64,000 nt of DNA from Castor canadensis (GCF_047511655.1 NC_133401.1:17544501-17608500); one strand, 5' to 3'. Numbered from the stretch's first letter, positions 11,201 to 21,235 are shown. Numbers and translations: made by a program. The notes: generated by a model not told the origin, from the letters alone.

Positions 11201-14200
11201 AAGCCAGCCCGGGCAAATAGTTCATGAGACCCTATCTTGGGTGCCAAGTACTTTGGCCAAAGCCGAGAAGAATCCTAGCTCTCTGGGATGCGTGCGGCAC
11301 CACCTGGTGGCAACTGTGAGTGCCAGCACTAGTCGTTCAACTCTTGTTAATACCTAGGTGCTGATTGTTGTTTCCCTTGTTCTCTCCTTCCTCCGTTCTC
11401 CCTTGTTCCCCATTTTTGGTGGGACTGGGGTTTGAACTTAGGGTTTGCACGTGCAAAACAGTCACTCTACTGCTTGAGCTGCACCTCCAGTCCGTTTTGC
11501 TCTGGTTATTTTGGAGATGGAGGTCTTTTGAACTATTGCCCAGGCAGGCCTCAAACTATGATCCTCCTGATCTCAGCCTCCAAGCAGATGGATTACAGGT
11601 GTAGGCACTAGCACCCAGTTGGATTCTGTTTTCTGATACAGCAGTGCCTGCACACAACCCAAGGACAAATGGTGCCATACTGCTCACCAGCCTCGCCCTC
11701 TTGGATCCCTCCCACTGCCCTGGCTACTCCTCCATCTTTTTCTTCTTCTTCCCCTTCCTTTTTTTTTCCAAATATATTTTGCTGTACTGGAAATTGAACT
11801 CAGCCTCAGAGCTCTAGCACGTGAACCACACCCACAGCTCTTTTGTTAGCACTTTGTTTTTCTAGATAGGGTCTTCCTCACTTTGACTGGAGGTGTGGCT
11901 CAAGCAGTAGAGTGCCTGCTTTGCAAGCACAAAGCCCTGAGTTCAAATTCCAGTCCCGTCAAAAAAAAAAAAGTAAGCTTAATTTAGGGGCACAAGAGAC
12001 CTGAGAGTCAGGCTCCTTGTTCACATTCTCATCTGTCATTTGTCATTGGGTCTTACTGTCTCCTTTAGGGCCCTCACACCTGCATGTAGCCCAGCACTGT
12101 GTGGGACCTTGAACTGCACTGGGAGCAAGGCATCCCAGACAGGCCCAGCTGGTCCTCCAATTCCTCTACCTTACTTCTCCCACCCACCCCCAAAAGTGGC
12201 CAGGCTTGTCTTCTTCCTGTCCCTTTGGCTGCAAGGACACCCACATCTTACCACCTTCCCCCACACACACTGGGCCGCTTGTTTCTGCCTGCTATCCTCC
12301 GCCACACTTCTGTGCCCTGCTCAGGCCTCTCCCTGACCTCCGACTGTTGCTCTTTCCCTAACCACCACCAGGAGGTAGACACCTGGGACCCGACCTTCCC
12401 AGCACCTCCCTCCCTCTTTCATTTTATTTTATTTATTTGGTGAAGATGGGCTTTGAACTCAGGGCCTGCACTTGCTGGCAGGTGCTCTACTTCTTGAGCT
12501 ACACCCCCAGCCCATTTTGCTTTTTTTGGTTATTTTGGATAGTCTCGAATTTATTATTATTATTATTTTTTGTGGTACTGGAATTTGAACTCAGAGCCTT
12601 GGTAGGCAATCACTGTATTGCTTGGGCCCTGTGCCAGACCTTTTCTGTGATTTTTTTTTCGGTGGTACTGGGGCTTGTACTCAGGACTTTCACTTTGAGC
12701 CACTCCACTAGCCCTTTTTTGTGATGAGTTTTTTTGAGATAGGGTCTTGAGAACAATTTGCCCGGACTGGCTTTGAACCGCAATCCTTCTGATCTCAGTC
12801 TCCTGAGCAGCTAGGATTACAGGCGTCAGCACCAGCTCCTGGGAAATCTGGATTATTGAGGTGAGGTCTTGCTCATGTTTTGCCCAAGCTGGCTGTAAAT
12901 CTCAATCTTCCTCATCTCTGCCTCCAAAGAAGCTAGGATTACAGGTGTGAGCTACTGTAGCAAGCTTTTCCTTTTTGTGGCACTGGGATTTGAACTCAGG
13001 GCTTCATGCTTGGTAGGCAGGAGCTCTACCACTTTAGCAACTCCGCAAGCCTTCCTTTTCTCTGATCCTCCTGCCTCTGCCTCCCACGTGTGGTATTCCT
13101 GGCGTGTGACATCACATCCAGCTTCCCTCCTGCTCTTTGCTCTCCCTAGTGTGCTGTACCTCGAGAAGGGACACCCCATCCTGCTTGGGGCTCGAGTCCT
13201 CATCCCAGCCATCAGCCCTGGCTTTACCTTCTGTGCTGCACAGCCAACCCAGGCCACCTCAATACTCCCATGGCAGGCCCGTCACCAGCACCTCATACCT
13301 ATGTGACTGCCATTACCTCCTGAGGGGACCTGCCTCTGTTCCTGTTTATACTGGTACATGTCCCTTCTCTGTTGAAAACCTTGTGGTTCCCACAGTACTC
13401 TGTCTTCCAGAACACTACCTGTTGTCTTTACCCTCCCCTCCTCCAGACTCCTCCCTGCCTGCTTCTCCTATCACTATTCCAGGAATGCCCACCATGGGCT
13501 CCTGCCTCAGGGCCTTTGCGCTGGCTGCTCCCCTGGCTTGAAATGCTCCTGTCTCAGATAACAACCCTTCCATTCCCTCAGTATCTTCAGGTCTTGGCTC
13601 ACATGTCACCTTTCCAGTGAGTCCTCCGGAGCAAACCATCCAAACCTGGACTCCATGCCCCAGGGGCACACCCAGCACCTCCCCCCATCCCTTAGCTGCT
13701 TCTTTTCCTTGGGCATTTATGGCCCAGATACAGGGTCTTTCCTACCTGTGTCCCAGGACCAAAGCAACAGCATTCCCAGAGCAGCGATTGCTCTCTTCTC
13801 CCTCTCCCTCCCCCTCCCCCTGCCTCCCTCTCTCTTCTCTGGTGTTGAAGATGAGACCTAGTGTCTCTAACCTGCTAGGCAAGTGCTACACCACTGAGCT
13901 CCGTCCCCAGGACCCAGCCTGGTCTGTTTCTCTTATTAAACAGTTTGGTCATTATTTTATTTTGTGAGACGGTCTCTTGCTATGTAGCCCAGCAGGCCTT
14001 GAACTCATAATCTTTCTGCCCCAATCTTCCAAGTGTTGGGATTAAAGATGTACATATGATTTCTTTCCTTCTTTTCTCTCTCTGTCTCTCTCTCTCCCTC
14101 CCTCTCTCCTTTCTTTTCTTCCCTCCCTCCCTTCCTTTCTTTCTTTTTTCTCTTTGCAGTGCTGAGGATGGAACCCAGGACCTTGTGTACACTAGGCAAG

Positions 14201-17200
14201 TGCTCTCTCACTGAGCCAGATCCCCAGCTCTCAGTCTCTTGAGGAGGTGACTACTGTGGGAATAAAATTTAGAGATTCCCAGATTAAAATGGCCTAAACA
14301 GACACAGTCAGCAGTATCAGGGCAGGATTGTGGACTGGCTTTAAGGAGTTAGCTTTGAAGACTTGGGAAATTTGGCACGTTTAAATATGAACACTAGAGT
14401 AATATTAAGGTAGTACTACTAATTAGAACAGGTCTGAGAGCAGACCTGTGATGATGCAGAGGAATGTCTTTATTTTCCAAGCTGCATCCTAAAATATTTA
14501 GGGTGAAGTGTCATGATGGCTATAATTTCATTTAAACCACTGTGGCAGGCTGGGCATGGTAGCACATGCCTGTAATCCCAGCACTCAGAAAGCTGAGTTA
14601 GGAGGTTCATAACTTCCAGGCTAGCCTGGGCTACATAGTGAGACACTGTCTCAAAAAGAGAAAACCAGGCTGGGCACAGTGGCACATGTCTGTCACCCCA
14701 GCATTTGGGAGGCTGAAACAAGAGGATTGTGAGTTTGAGACCAGCCTGGGATACGTAATGTATCCTTGCCTCCAAAAATAAATTAAACTGCAGCAAAGAC
14801 GCTTGTTCTCTTATTCTCTCTACTTTAGCGTACTTGAATGTTTCTGTAGAGCAGGGGGCATGGCTCAGCGGCAGAGTACCTGCCTAGCATACGCAAGGTC
14901 CAGCACAGAGAAAAGCAAAACCAAAGCCAAAAAACTTCCTTGACAAAAAAGTAAATAAGCTGGGCACCAGTGGTGCATACCTGTAATCCCAGCTACTTAG
15001 GGAGGCTGAGATCAGGAGGATTGTGGTTGGAAGCCAGCTCAGGCAAATAGTTTGATAGACCCCCATCTCTAAAATAACCAGAACAAAATGGACTGGAGGT
15101 AAGGCTCAAGTGGTAGAATGCCTGCTTTGCAAGCGTGAAGCCCTGAATTCAAACCCCAGGCCCAGCAAACAAAAACAAAAAAAACAAACCTCAGTCCCAC
15201 CAAAAACAAAGAAACAAATAGAAGTTAAACTCTGAATACTGGTTAAATCTGGGTAATGGGTAGATGACTTGTCAACCTGCTCTTCTCTCTCGCTGTACTA
15301 ATTTGTGAGTTTGTTGCTTTTCACAATGAAAAGTAGCAAAAAAAAAAAAAAAAGATAGAAAGGAAGGAAGATTAAAAAGCCTGCTGAGGGATCAGGGGAT
15401 CAGGGCATTAGGTAGTAGGCAGGCAGTGGGAGGGAGAGGTGGCAAAGACAGGGGTGGGGCCCTCAGTCACCTCCACGAAGTTGGTGTGCTTGGCATCACG
15501 GACAGTGACCACGGCGTGCACCTCCTCAATCAGCTTCTGTTTCTCGTCATCATCGAATTGCATGTACCACTTGGCCAGGCGAGTCTTGCCCGCCCGGTTC
15601 TGAATGAGGATGAAGCGGATCTGGGGAGCAGAGGAGAAAGTGAGAAGGGCACTGCCGAGAGCCCCGCCCATCCTCAGGGGAGACAGGGCGAAGGGCCCCG
15701 GGCCTAGCCAGGCCACACAGCCTTGGTCTTAAGTCCCCAGTGCAGCCAAGTCCTTTGCTCCATAGAGCCAGGGTCTTCCTATGTAGCCCAGGCTGGCCTG
15801 GAACTCATACTTCTCCTGCATCAGCCTCCCAAGTGTTGGGATTACAGATGTGCACCCCCAGATGGGTTCCCATACTTCATATTTGCCCCTCTGAGCATGT
15901 TTTCTGTCTGGCAAAACAAGTTTTCCAAGACCCATCTTGCCAGGCTTTTTAAAATTTTGTTTTGGCACTGGGATTTGAACTCAGAGCTTGTGCTCTACTG
16001 CTTGAGCCACACCTCCAGTCCCTTTTGCAGATAGGGTCTTGCAAACTACTTGCCTGGGATGGCCTCAAACCTCAATTCTCCTATCTTAGCTTCCCAAGTA
16101 GCTGGGATTACAGGAGTCAGTCACTGGCACCTGGCTTGCCAGGCTGTTTTGAAGGTTAAATAAGCTAAAAAACTGAAATATGATTACATACCACAAAATT
16201 TACCCACTTAAAATGTACACTGGAACAGTTTCTAGGATATTCCCTCAGCATATTCAGTTAACAAACACCACTGCCATATAGTTTAAGCTCAGAGCCTCCC
16301 ACCTGCTAGGCAGGTGCTCTACCACTTAAGCCACACCACCAGCCCTTTTTTGCTATAGTTACTTTTCAGATAGAGTCTTAAGTTTTTGCTTGGGTCCAGT
16401 CTTAGACTTGGATCCTATCTATTATGCCTCTGATGTAGCTGGGTAACAGTGTGTGTCACCATGCCCAGTTTATTTGTTGACATGGGGGGTCTCACTAACT
16501 TTTTTGTTTTTTTTTGGTGGGACTGGGGTTTGAACTCAAGGTTTCCATTTTGCAAAACAGGTGTTCTACCACTTCAGTCACGCCTCTAGTCCATTTTGGT
16601 CTGGTTATTTTTTTTTTAATTTTTAATTTTTTGGCAGTATGCCAATTGATTCTTTATTCTGAAGATTCACTGAAAACTGGAGTAACTTTTTTTTGTTGTT
16701 TTTGGTAGTACTGGGGCTTGAACTCAGGATCTCACACTTGCTAGGGAGGCATTCTTACCACTTAAGCCACTCTGCCAGTCCTATTTTGTGTTTGTTTTTT
16801 TTCAAGATAGGGTAGGGTCTTGTGAACTATTTGCGAGGACTGGCTTTGAACTGTGGTCCTCCTGATCTCTGCCTCCTGAGTAGCTAAGATTACACACATA
16901 AGCCACTGGCACCTGGCTGCTCTGGTTATTTTGGAGATCGAGTCTCATCAACTGTTTGCCTGGGCTGGCTTTGAACCTCAATTCTCTCCATCTCCACCTC
17001 CCAAGTGGGTGGGATTATAGTCGTGAGCTCCCATGCTGGGCTCATTGAACCCCACAAGAAGACTTCCACCCATTGGCAGTCCTCCTCCCTCCCCTAGCCC
17101 ATGGCAGCCACAATCTACTCTGTGCTGTCCATGGATTTGCCTGTTCTGCACATGTCAGGGAACTGGGGTCATACAGATGGGGCCTTTGTAACGGGTCTGA

Positions 17201-20200
17201 TGTCTGTAGGGTTCCTTCATGCTGTAGCACTTCTCAGTAATTCACATCTTCTTACAGCTGAGTAATAGCTCACCATATAAGCTATGACACTTTGTTAATC
17301 CACACAGCAGCTGAAGAACATGTGAGCCCTTTCCACTTTTTGGCTTTTATTACAAATGCTACTATGAGCATTTGTGGACAAGTTTTTGTGCAGACAAGTA
17401 TATTCGTTTCTTGTGGTTGCATACCCAGTAGTGGAATTGCTGGTTCCTATGGAAACCAGCAATTGTTTAACTTTTTCAGGAATTGCTAAAATGTGTTCTA
17501 AATTCTCTGTCACTTTTTTGTTGTGTTTCAGTGCTGGGGATGGAACCCAGGGCTTCACACATCTAGCTCAGGGGTAGACTGAGCTCCACTCTAGCACTCC
17601 CACCTTTTGGTGGTACTGGGGTTTGAACTCGAGGCCTTGTGCATGTGGGGCAGGCACTCTACCACTTGAACCATGCTCAAACTCTGCTTTGAACAATCCT
17701 CCTGATCTCTGCCTCTGGAGTAGCTAGGATTACAGGTGTGAGCCACCATGCCCAGGCCAGCCTTGCCATTTCTTAAGTGACTCAGTTACCTGAGTAATAA
17801 ACAATGTATCCGAAGCACCCAGAGCAGCGCCTGGCTTAGATTATGTGCTCTGTGGTAGTAGCCATAGTTATCATCAGCTCTGGTTGGGAAGCTGGCTATG
17901 AGGATTCTGAAAAGCCAAGTCAACTCTCACAGGGCTGCTGTGGAAACTGAACGTGCTAAAGCCAGAGGTACTTAGCAGAGTTGCCCACTGGATCCTCAAT
18001 AAAATTAGTCGTCACTATGACAGAGGCATTCATCCAAGTGGCTAAAATTATACATTCTGGAGCCAGAGTCCAGCATCATTAGTTACTGGCTGTGTGTCCA
18101 TGGGCAGATCACTTAACCTCTCTGGACCTCAGCTTCCCTTTGCTACATAGTGGACATAATGAGAGTACTTGGCCCATAAGACTAACACACAAGTTAATAA
18201 CATAAGGGGAACCAGGTATGGTGGTGCATGCTTGTAATCTCAGCTATTTGGGAGGCAGAGGCAGGAGGATCTCAAGTTTGAGGCTAGCTGGGACAAAATT
18301 AGTGAGACCTTGTCTCAGAAACAAAATACAGGGGTGGGAGTGTAGCTCAAATGGTAGAGCAACTGCCTAGCAAGTGTGAGGCCCTGAGTTCAAACCTCAG
18401 TACTGCAAAAACAAAACAAAAGTACAGGCCAGGCACAGTGGCTCACTTCTGTAATCCTAGCTACTCAGGAGGTGGAAATCAGAGGATCAAGATTCGAGGC
18501 CAGCCCAGGCACACTTTGTGAGACCCTAGCTCAACCAATAAAAAGTTGAGCATATTGGCGTAAGCCTGTCATCCCAGCCACTCCATAAAATAGGAGCACA
18601 TAGTACAGGCTGGCCCAGGCATAAACCTGAGACTCTACCCGAAAAATAGCTAAAACAAAAAGGGCTGAAGGTGGCCCTTAAGTGGTAGAGTGCCTGCCTG
18701 GTAAGCGCAAAACCCCTGTACCGCCTAAAAATCCCCAAACAGAAGAGAGCTGGAGATGTAGCTCAATGGTAGTGCATTTGAGGATGTATGAAGCCCTGGG
18801 TTCGATCTCCAGTCCTCAAAATAAAATAACAACGGGTGTAGTACAGGGACTGGTGTCTACTTGGTGCTGTATATGCACTAGGTTTTAGTAGCATCATACC
18901 TTATTTGGCTTTGAGGAAACCATGGCCCAAGCTAGGAAGTCTGGCTTTGGGTCCAGTTCAGTCTCAGACAGGCATTCTACTGCCCATTTTACAGACCAGC
19001 AAAGTGAGGGTCAGGAAAAGGAGGGGTCACAACCAAAAAAGCAGAGCTCAGGGTTCAAATGCTTTGCTCTGAGTTCCATTCTCCCAACTTGTGGGAGCCC
19101 TCACTCCTTTAATGGGGGTCCCCTCTCTTTCCTAGACCTTGTTCTTTACACTCTATCCCCTCCCCCAGCTCACCAAGTAGGAGAGGAACAGGATGTTAAA
19201 TCTCCTTCAGAGAACTTCTGCTGAGCCAGGGAAACCCACTTCCTAGCAGGGCATGGAGGACAGGGCAGGAAGGGAAAGGGTGGGATGGGCAACCCAGAGC
19301 CAGGGTAAAGTGGTGGGGAGCATGTTGGAAGGGGAACTAGAGACAAGCCTTGGGGTGACAGCCCTGTCTCTTATTACCAAATCTCTTTTAACATCTCTGC
19401 GTTTCTCCTCCCTCCCCCAGGACCCACCCTTCCCCTCCTGCAGCCAGCCTTGTGCAGTCCTCCCTGGTCCTCTCCAGATGCTCCCAGCCTTCCTGGTCTC
19501 CAATCCCCTGTCCCTGGACGTGTCCTCTTTGACCTCACGTTCTCACTTTCGGCCCCTTTTCTCAAGCCTCAGTGGGTCTTTCATTGGAGACATCCCCACC
19601 CCCGACTCCAAGGCCACCTTCCTGGTTCCAAAGGTCACCTCTTGCCTTCAGGGACCCTGTTCCTTGGGGAGACTCGCCCGGTGTTCTGATGTCCTCCCCC
19701 ATTCATCTACTTTCTGACTCCCCAGAACCCTTTCTCACTTCCGAAGCCCCAGCCTGGGGGAACAGGGTACCCCTAAATCCAGTGCTCAGTTCTTGCCTCC
19801 TCCACTCTCTTCTGTATCCCCCAAGACCTCTCCTCTTAGAAATATCTGTTGAACTGCTCTGCATTCATTTCTAGAGCGCGCCCCTGGCTCCAGGTCCCCT
19901 CTCCCGGTCTCGGGCTCCGCGCCCCGGCCCCTCGCCACTTCCGGTCTCCCGCGTCCAGCCTTGTCCCCTGGAGATTCCCGGCCCTCGGCGGGACCTTGCT
20001 CCTGTTCCCACAGCCCCTCTCTGCCCACAAAGCCAGCTCCTTCTTCTGGAGATCCCTGCCATAAAGGGGGGCCTCCTCCCCCCAGTTCTTTTCCAACGTC
20101 CCCTCCCCGACACCGCACCTGGCGAGTGGCCTTTCCTGTCTCAACAGCCGCCAGCCACCTCCAAAGTCTCCCGCTCGCTAAATCCTTCCCCCCTCGGCAC

Positions 20201-20419
20201 CCTTTCTCCCATGTTCCCTTATCTCAAGACCCGAACGCCGAACCAAGAGCCTGATCCCGCTTCCCAGCTCCTGATCCGCCCCTGTCCCCGGACCCCGCAT
20301 CTGGCCCAGACCATTCGCAGCTGGGAAGGGGAGGTTCGTCAGCGCCGAATCAAGCTTCGGTTCTTTGCACGTGAACCCTGCCTCAGCCCATCCCCCGCGT
20401 GGCGCGGCCCCGTTACCAT
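8146..20419 (-). CDS. AP2S1: AP-2 complex subunit sigma-1, complete five-exon gene
   Basis: The coding segments are 20417-20419, 15471-15620, 9851-9964, 8419-8478 and 8146-8247, read on the minus strand. They join to 142 codons plus TGA, the family's usual length. The product is the small sigma-2 chain of the AP-2 clathrin adaptor, which works at the plasma membrane in endocytosis and forms, with alpha, the pocket for acidic dileucine sorting signals. The small-chain signature [11 protein letters not shown] is at residues 57-67. The pocket residues V88 and L103 are present, as is R15, the residue known to be altered in familial hypocalciuric hypercalcaemia type 3. The whole protein is one longin-like domain with no signal peptide or membrane segment. 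All four introns are GT-AG and phase 0, about 4.80, 5.51, 1.37 and 0.17 kb long. No frameshift or stop is seen, so this is a functional gene and not a retrocopy. Confidence 0.98.
8248..8418 (-). other. AP2S1: AP2S1 intron 4
   Basis: A 171-base GC-rich intron with no repeat in it. On the plus strand it contains tandem short variants of ccacgccc (about 8,354-8,400), which are GC/KLF-box-like. Confidence 0.93.
8419..8478 (-). CDS. AP2S1: AP2S1 exon 4 (residues 90-109)
   Basis: This 60-base exon encodes [20 protein letters not shown], including pocket residue L103. The acceptor is cctctcccag before GTC and the donor is AAG followed by gtaagc. It is only 171 bases from exon 5 and is phase 0 on both sides. 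Confidence 0.98.
8505..8712 (+). repeat. Dimeric SINE in AP2S1 intron 3
   Basis: 7SL-type head 8,505-8,620 and full tRNA-type unit 8,639-8,705; starts 27 bases from exon 4. Confidence 0.88.
8718..8885 (+). repeat. GA-rich simple repeat
   Basis: GAGA/GACA units following the A-rich SINE tail, a likely microsatellite grown from that tail. Confidence 0.88.
8905..9005 (+). repeat. B1-like SINE
   Basis: cctgggctatatagggagac; left end decayed. Confidence 0.75.
9155..9480 (+). repeat. Two 7SL-type heads then an ID-like unit
   Basis: Heads at 9,155-9,262 and 9,270-9,380; tRNA-type unit to 9,465 with an A-rich tail. Confidence 0.8.
9495..9615 (+). repeat. B1-like SINE
   Basis: Standard 7SL-type, close to AP2S1 exon 3. 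Confidence 0.85.
9851..9964 (-). CDS. AP2S1: AP2S1 exon 3 (residues 52-89)
   Basis: This 114-base exon encodes 38 codons starting [16 protein letters not shown] and ending EAIHNFVE. The acceptor is ctgcccacag before TTC and the donor is GAG followed by gtacgt. It contains the clathrin-adaptor small-chain signature and V88 of the dileucine pocket. It is phase 0 on both sides, so skipping it would keep the frame. Confidence 0.98.
10440..10525 (+). repeat. B1-like SINE, truncated
   Basis: gctgggcatggtggcacaaa to gaggcaggaaga, then A-rich. Confidence 0.85.
10800..11235. repeat. Three 7SL-type SINE units
   Basis: Minus 10,800-10,922, plus 10,970-11,090, plus 11,118-11,235. Confidence 0.75.
11410..11625 (-). 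repeat. ID-B1 composite SINE
   Basis: gggtttgaacttagggtttg then gatggattacaggtgtaggc. Confidence 0.85.
11760..11975. repeat. ID-like SINE (minus) then ID-like SINE (plus)
   Basis: Minus unit 11,760-11,840 decayed; plus unit 11,885-11,973 nearly intact with A12 tail. Confidence 0.78.
12430..13122 (-). repeat. Nest of minus-strand SINEs
   Basis: Units start at about 12,430, 12,560, 12,655 (full dimer to 12,842), 12,845 and 12,962. Confidence 0.85.
13140..13645 (+). repeat. L2 remnant
   Basis: ctgcctcagggcctttgcgc, ttcaggtcttggctcacatg and tcacctttccagtgagtcct mark a long L2 stretch in AP2S1 intron 2. The open frames over it are by-products. Confidence 0.75.
13795..14230 (-). repeat. SINE and pyrimidine-repeat block
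   Basis: CCCTCT run 13,800-13,838; ID-like 13,845-13,915; B1-like 13,940-14,055; CT/CTTT repeat 14,061-14,155; ID-like 14,156-14,230. Confidence 0.82.
14545..14780 (+). repeat. Two B1-like SINEs in tandem
   Basis: 14,545-14,662 and 14,668-14,780. Confidence 0.88.
14850..15190 (+). repeat. ID-like SINE then dimeric SINE, ataaccag-linker type
   Basis: ID-like 14,852-14,910. Dimer 14,958-15,175 with linker aaaataaccagaacaaaatg then gactggagg. Confidence 0.85.
15471..15620 (-). CDS. AP2S1: AP2S1 exon 2 (residues 2-51)
   Basis: This 150-base exon encodes 50 codons starting [14 protein letters not shown] and ending KHTNFVE. The acceptor is ctgctccccag before ATC and the donor is GAG followed by gtgact. 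It carries R15 and the basic and acidic surface segments QNRAGKTR and FDDDEKQKL. It is flanked by repeat-filled introns of 4.8 kb (upstream) and 5.5 kb (downstream). Confidence 0.98.
15765..15872 (-). repeat. B1-like SINE
   Basis: atgtagcccaggctggcctg then gttgggattacagatgtgca; about 145 bases upstream of AP2S1 exon 2. Confidence 0.85.
15955..16135 (-). repeat. ID-B1 composite SINE
   Basis: gggatttgaactcagagctt then gctgggattacaggagtcag. Confidence 0.85.
16165..17518 (-). mobile_element. L1M, antisense, interrupted by a SINE nest
   Basis: Two parts (16,165-16,262 and 17,042-17,518) belong to one old L1: ttacccacttaaaatgtaca; then ccatggatttgcctgttctg; then cagtagtggaattgctggtt. About 780 bases of minus-strand SINEs separate them. 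Confidence 0.75.
16265..17041 (-). repeat. Nest of minus-strand SINEs inside L1M
   Basis: Units start near 16,265, 16,505, 16,700 and 16,918. Confidence 0.82.
17520..17757 (-). repeat. ID-like SINE then composite SINE
   Basis: 17,520-17,600 and 17,605-17,757. Confidence 0.82.
18040..18180 (+). repeat. MIR
   Basis: ttactggctgtgtgtccatg then cagatcacttaacctctctg is the MIR core. Confidence 0.85.
18205..18825 (+). repeat. Plus-strand SINE series
   Basis: B1-like 18,205-18,325; ID-like 18,330-18,410; head plus head plus ID 18,425-18,720; ID-like 18,745-18,825. Confidence 0.83.
18950..19085 (-). repeat. MIR remnant
   Basis: ctgcccattttacagaccag, agtgagggtcagg and cagagctcagggttcaaatg follow the antisense MIR order. 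Confidence 0.6.
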
Positions 20420-20640
20420 GGCGACCCCTGTCCGGACCCCAGTGGCCCGGGTCCCGCGGCAACTGGGCGGCTCCGACTCTGCCTGCAGTTTAGGGGGCCC
20501 AGGGCTGGAGAGGACTTCCGGCAGGAGGACCCGCCTGACCTTTCACGCACTGCACGCTGGGGGTTGTAGTTTCCAGGCGGCAACTCAGGGTCAGAGTCGG
20601 GCTCGCTTCCCAGCATGCTGCGCGACTACCCTTTTCCTAC
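19860..20640. promoter_or_regulatory. AP2S1: AP2S1 CpG-island promoter
   Basis: CpG and GC content rise sharply here around exon 1. On the minus strand a canonical ETS site CCGGAAGT lies at 20,514-20,521, about 95 bases upstream of the start codon. No TATA box is visible. This is the normal architecture for a housekeeping gene. Island edges are judged by eye. Confidence 0.85.
20417..20419 (-). CDS. AP2S1: AP2S1 exon 1 coding part (start codon only)
   Basis: On the minus strand the sequence reads GTCGCCATG followed directly by the donor gtaacg, so the initiator codon is the last three bases of exon 1. The upstream context has a purine at -3 and CC before ATG, a good Kozak match. The 5' untranslated leader runs to higher coordinates, probably to about 20,500-20,550 inside the CpG island; the exact transcription start cannot be read from sequence alone. 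The next codon (ATC, Ile2) is supplied by exon 2, which makes the expected M-I-R-F start. Confidence 0.93.
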
Positions 20641-20791
20641 CAAAGGATCTGAGCTTCAGATGCATACCGGGAGTTGTGGACGAAGGTATCTTTGGAAGAC
20701 TACAATATCCACATGCTTGAGTTCGCATTTCGGGAAAGGTACTTCTAGTATCGCTCCGCCCCGGAATGGAAAGCATGCTGGGAATAGTAGT
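20552..20791. promoter_or_regulatory. Cluster of ZNF143/THAP11-type motifs upstream of AP2S1
   Basis: Four copies resemble the 19-base ACTACAATTCCCAGAATGC class and a fifth is a half site. On the minus strand: 20,552-20,570 (ACTACAACCCCCAGCGTGC), 20,662-20,680 (diverged) and 20,773-20,791 (ACTACTATTCCCAGCATGC, 17 of 19 matching). On the plus strand: 20,699-20,716 (ACTACAATATCCACATGC, one base shorter) and the half site TTCCCAGCATGC at 20,607-20,618. This motif class is known at housekeeping promoters, where ZNF143 and THAP11/HCF-1 bind. Binding here is inferred. Confidence 0.7.
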
Positions 20792-21064
20792 TTTTTTAAT
20801 TGTTTTATTATTCATGTGTGCATACAAGGCTCGGGTCATTTCTCCCCCCTGCCCCCACCCCCTCCCTTACCACCCACTCTGCCCCCTCCCTCTCCCCACC
20901 ACCCCCTCAATACCCGGCAGAACTATTTTGCCCTTATCTCAATTTTTGTTGAAGAGAGAGTATAAGCAATAATAGGAAGGAACAAAGGTTTTTGCTGGTT
21001 GAGATAAGGATAGCTATACAGGGAGTTGACTCACATTAATTTCCTGTGTGGGAATAGTAGTTTT
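20779..21064 (-). mobile_element. 5'-truncated LINE-1 3' end with target-site duplication
   Basis: The 16-base duplication tgggaatagtagtttt occurs at 20,779-20,794 and 21,049-21,064 and brackets about 254 bases. Read on the minus strand, the insert has a G-rich polypurine tract followed by an A/T-rich tail, as expected for an L1 3' untranslated end. The duplicated target is part of a ZNF143/THAP11-type motif, so a partial motif now sits on each side. No ORF remains in it. Confidence 0.75.
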
Positions 21065-21142
21065 ATGTAAGAAACTGAGTTGGGAACCTAGAAATTTAAC
21101 TATTGTCTGTGTTCACGCAATGCTTTTTAAAAAATGCATTGA

Positions 21143-21235
21143 GGCAGCCGGGCACCGGTGCTCACTCTTGTAATCCTAGCTACTTGAGAGGCTGAGATCA
21201 GGAGAATCGCAGTGGGAGCAAGTGGGTTCGAAAAA
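21143..21235 (+). repeat. 7SL-type SINE head, truncated
   Basis: gccgggcaccggtgctcact ... gagatcaggagaatcgca. Confidence 0.8.

Larger units (their letters stand above)
9965..15470 (-). other. AP2S1: AP2S1 intron 2
   Basis: A 5,506-base intron and the most repeat-loaded part of the gene. It has SINE nests at 10.4-11.6, 11.76-13.1 and 13.85-15.2 kb and an L2 stretch at about 13.14-13.64 kb. Single-copy patches remain at about 9,965-10,430, 11,980-12,420, 14,230-14,540 and 15,190-15,470. No extra exon was found. Confidence 0.95.
15621..20416 (-). other. AP2S1: AP2S1 intron 1
   Basis: A 4,796-base first intron following the start codon. The half near exon 2 is SINE and old L1M sequence. The half near the promoter (about 18.9-20.4 kb) is free of SINEs, C/T-rich on the plus strand and increasingly CpG-rich, and has a perfect CACGTG E-box at 20,368-20,373. 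Confidence 0.95.

Noticed and set aside
12040-13970. Chain of 80-134 codon frames in AP2S1 intron 2
   Set aside because: These lie over L2 and SINE sequence and contain SINE-derived peptides such as GFELRA.
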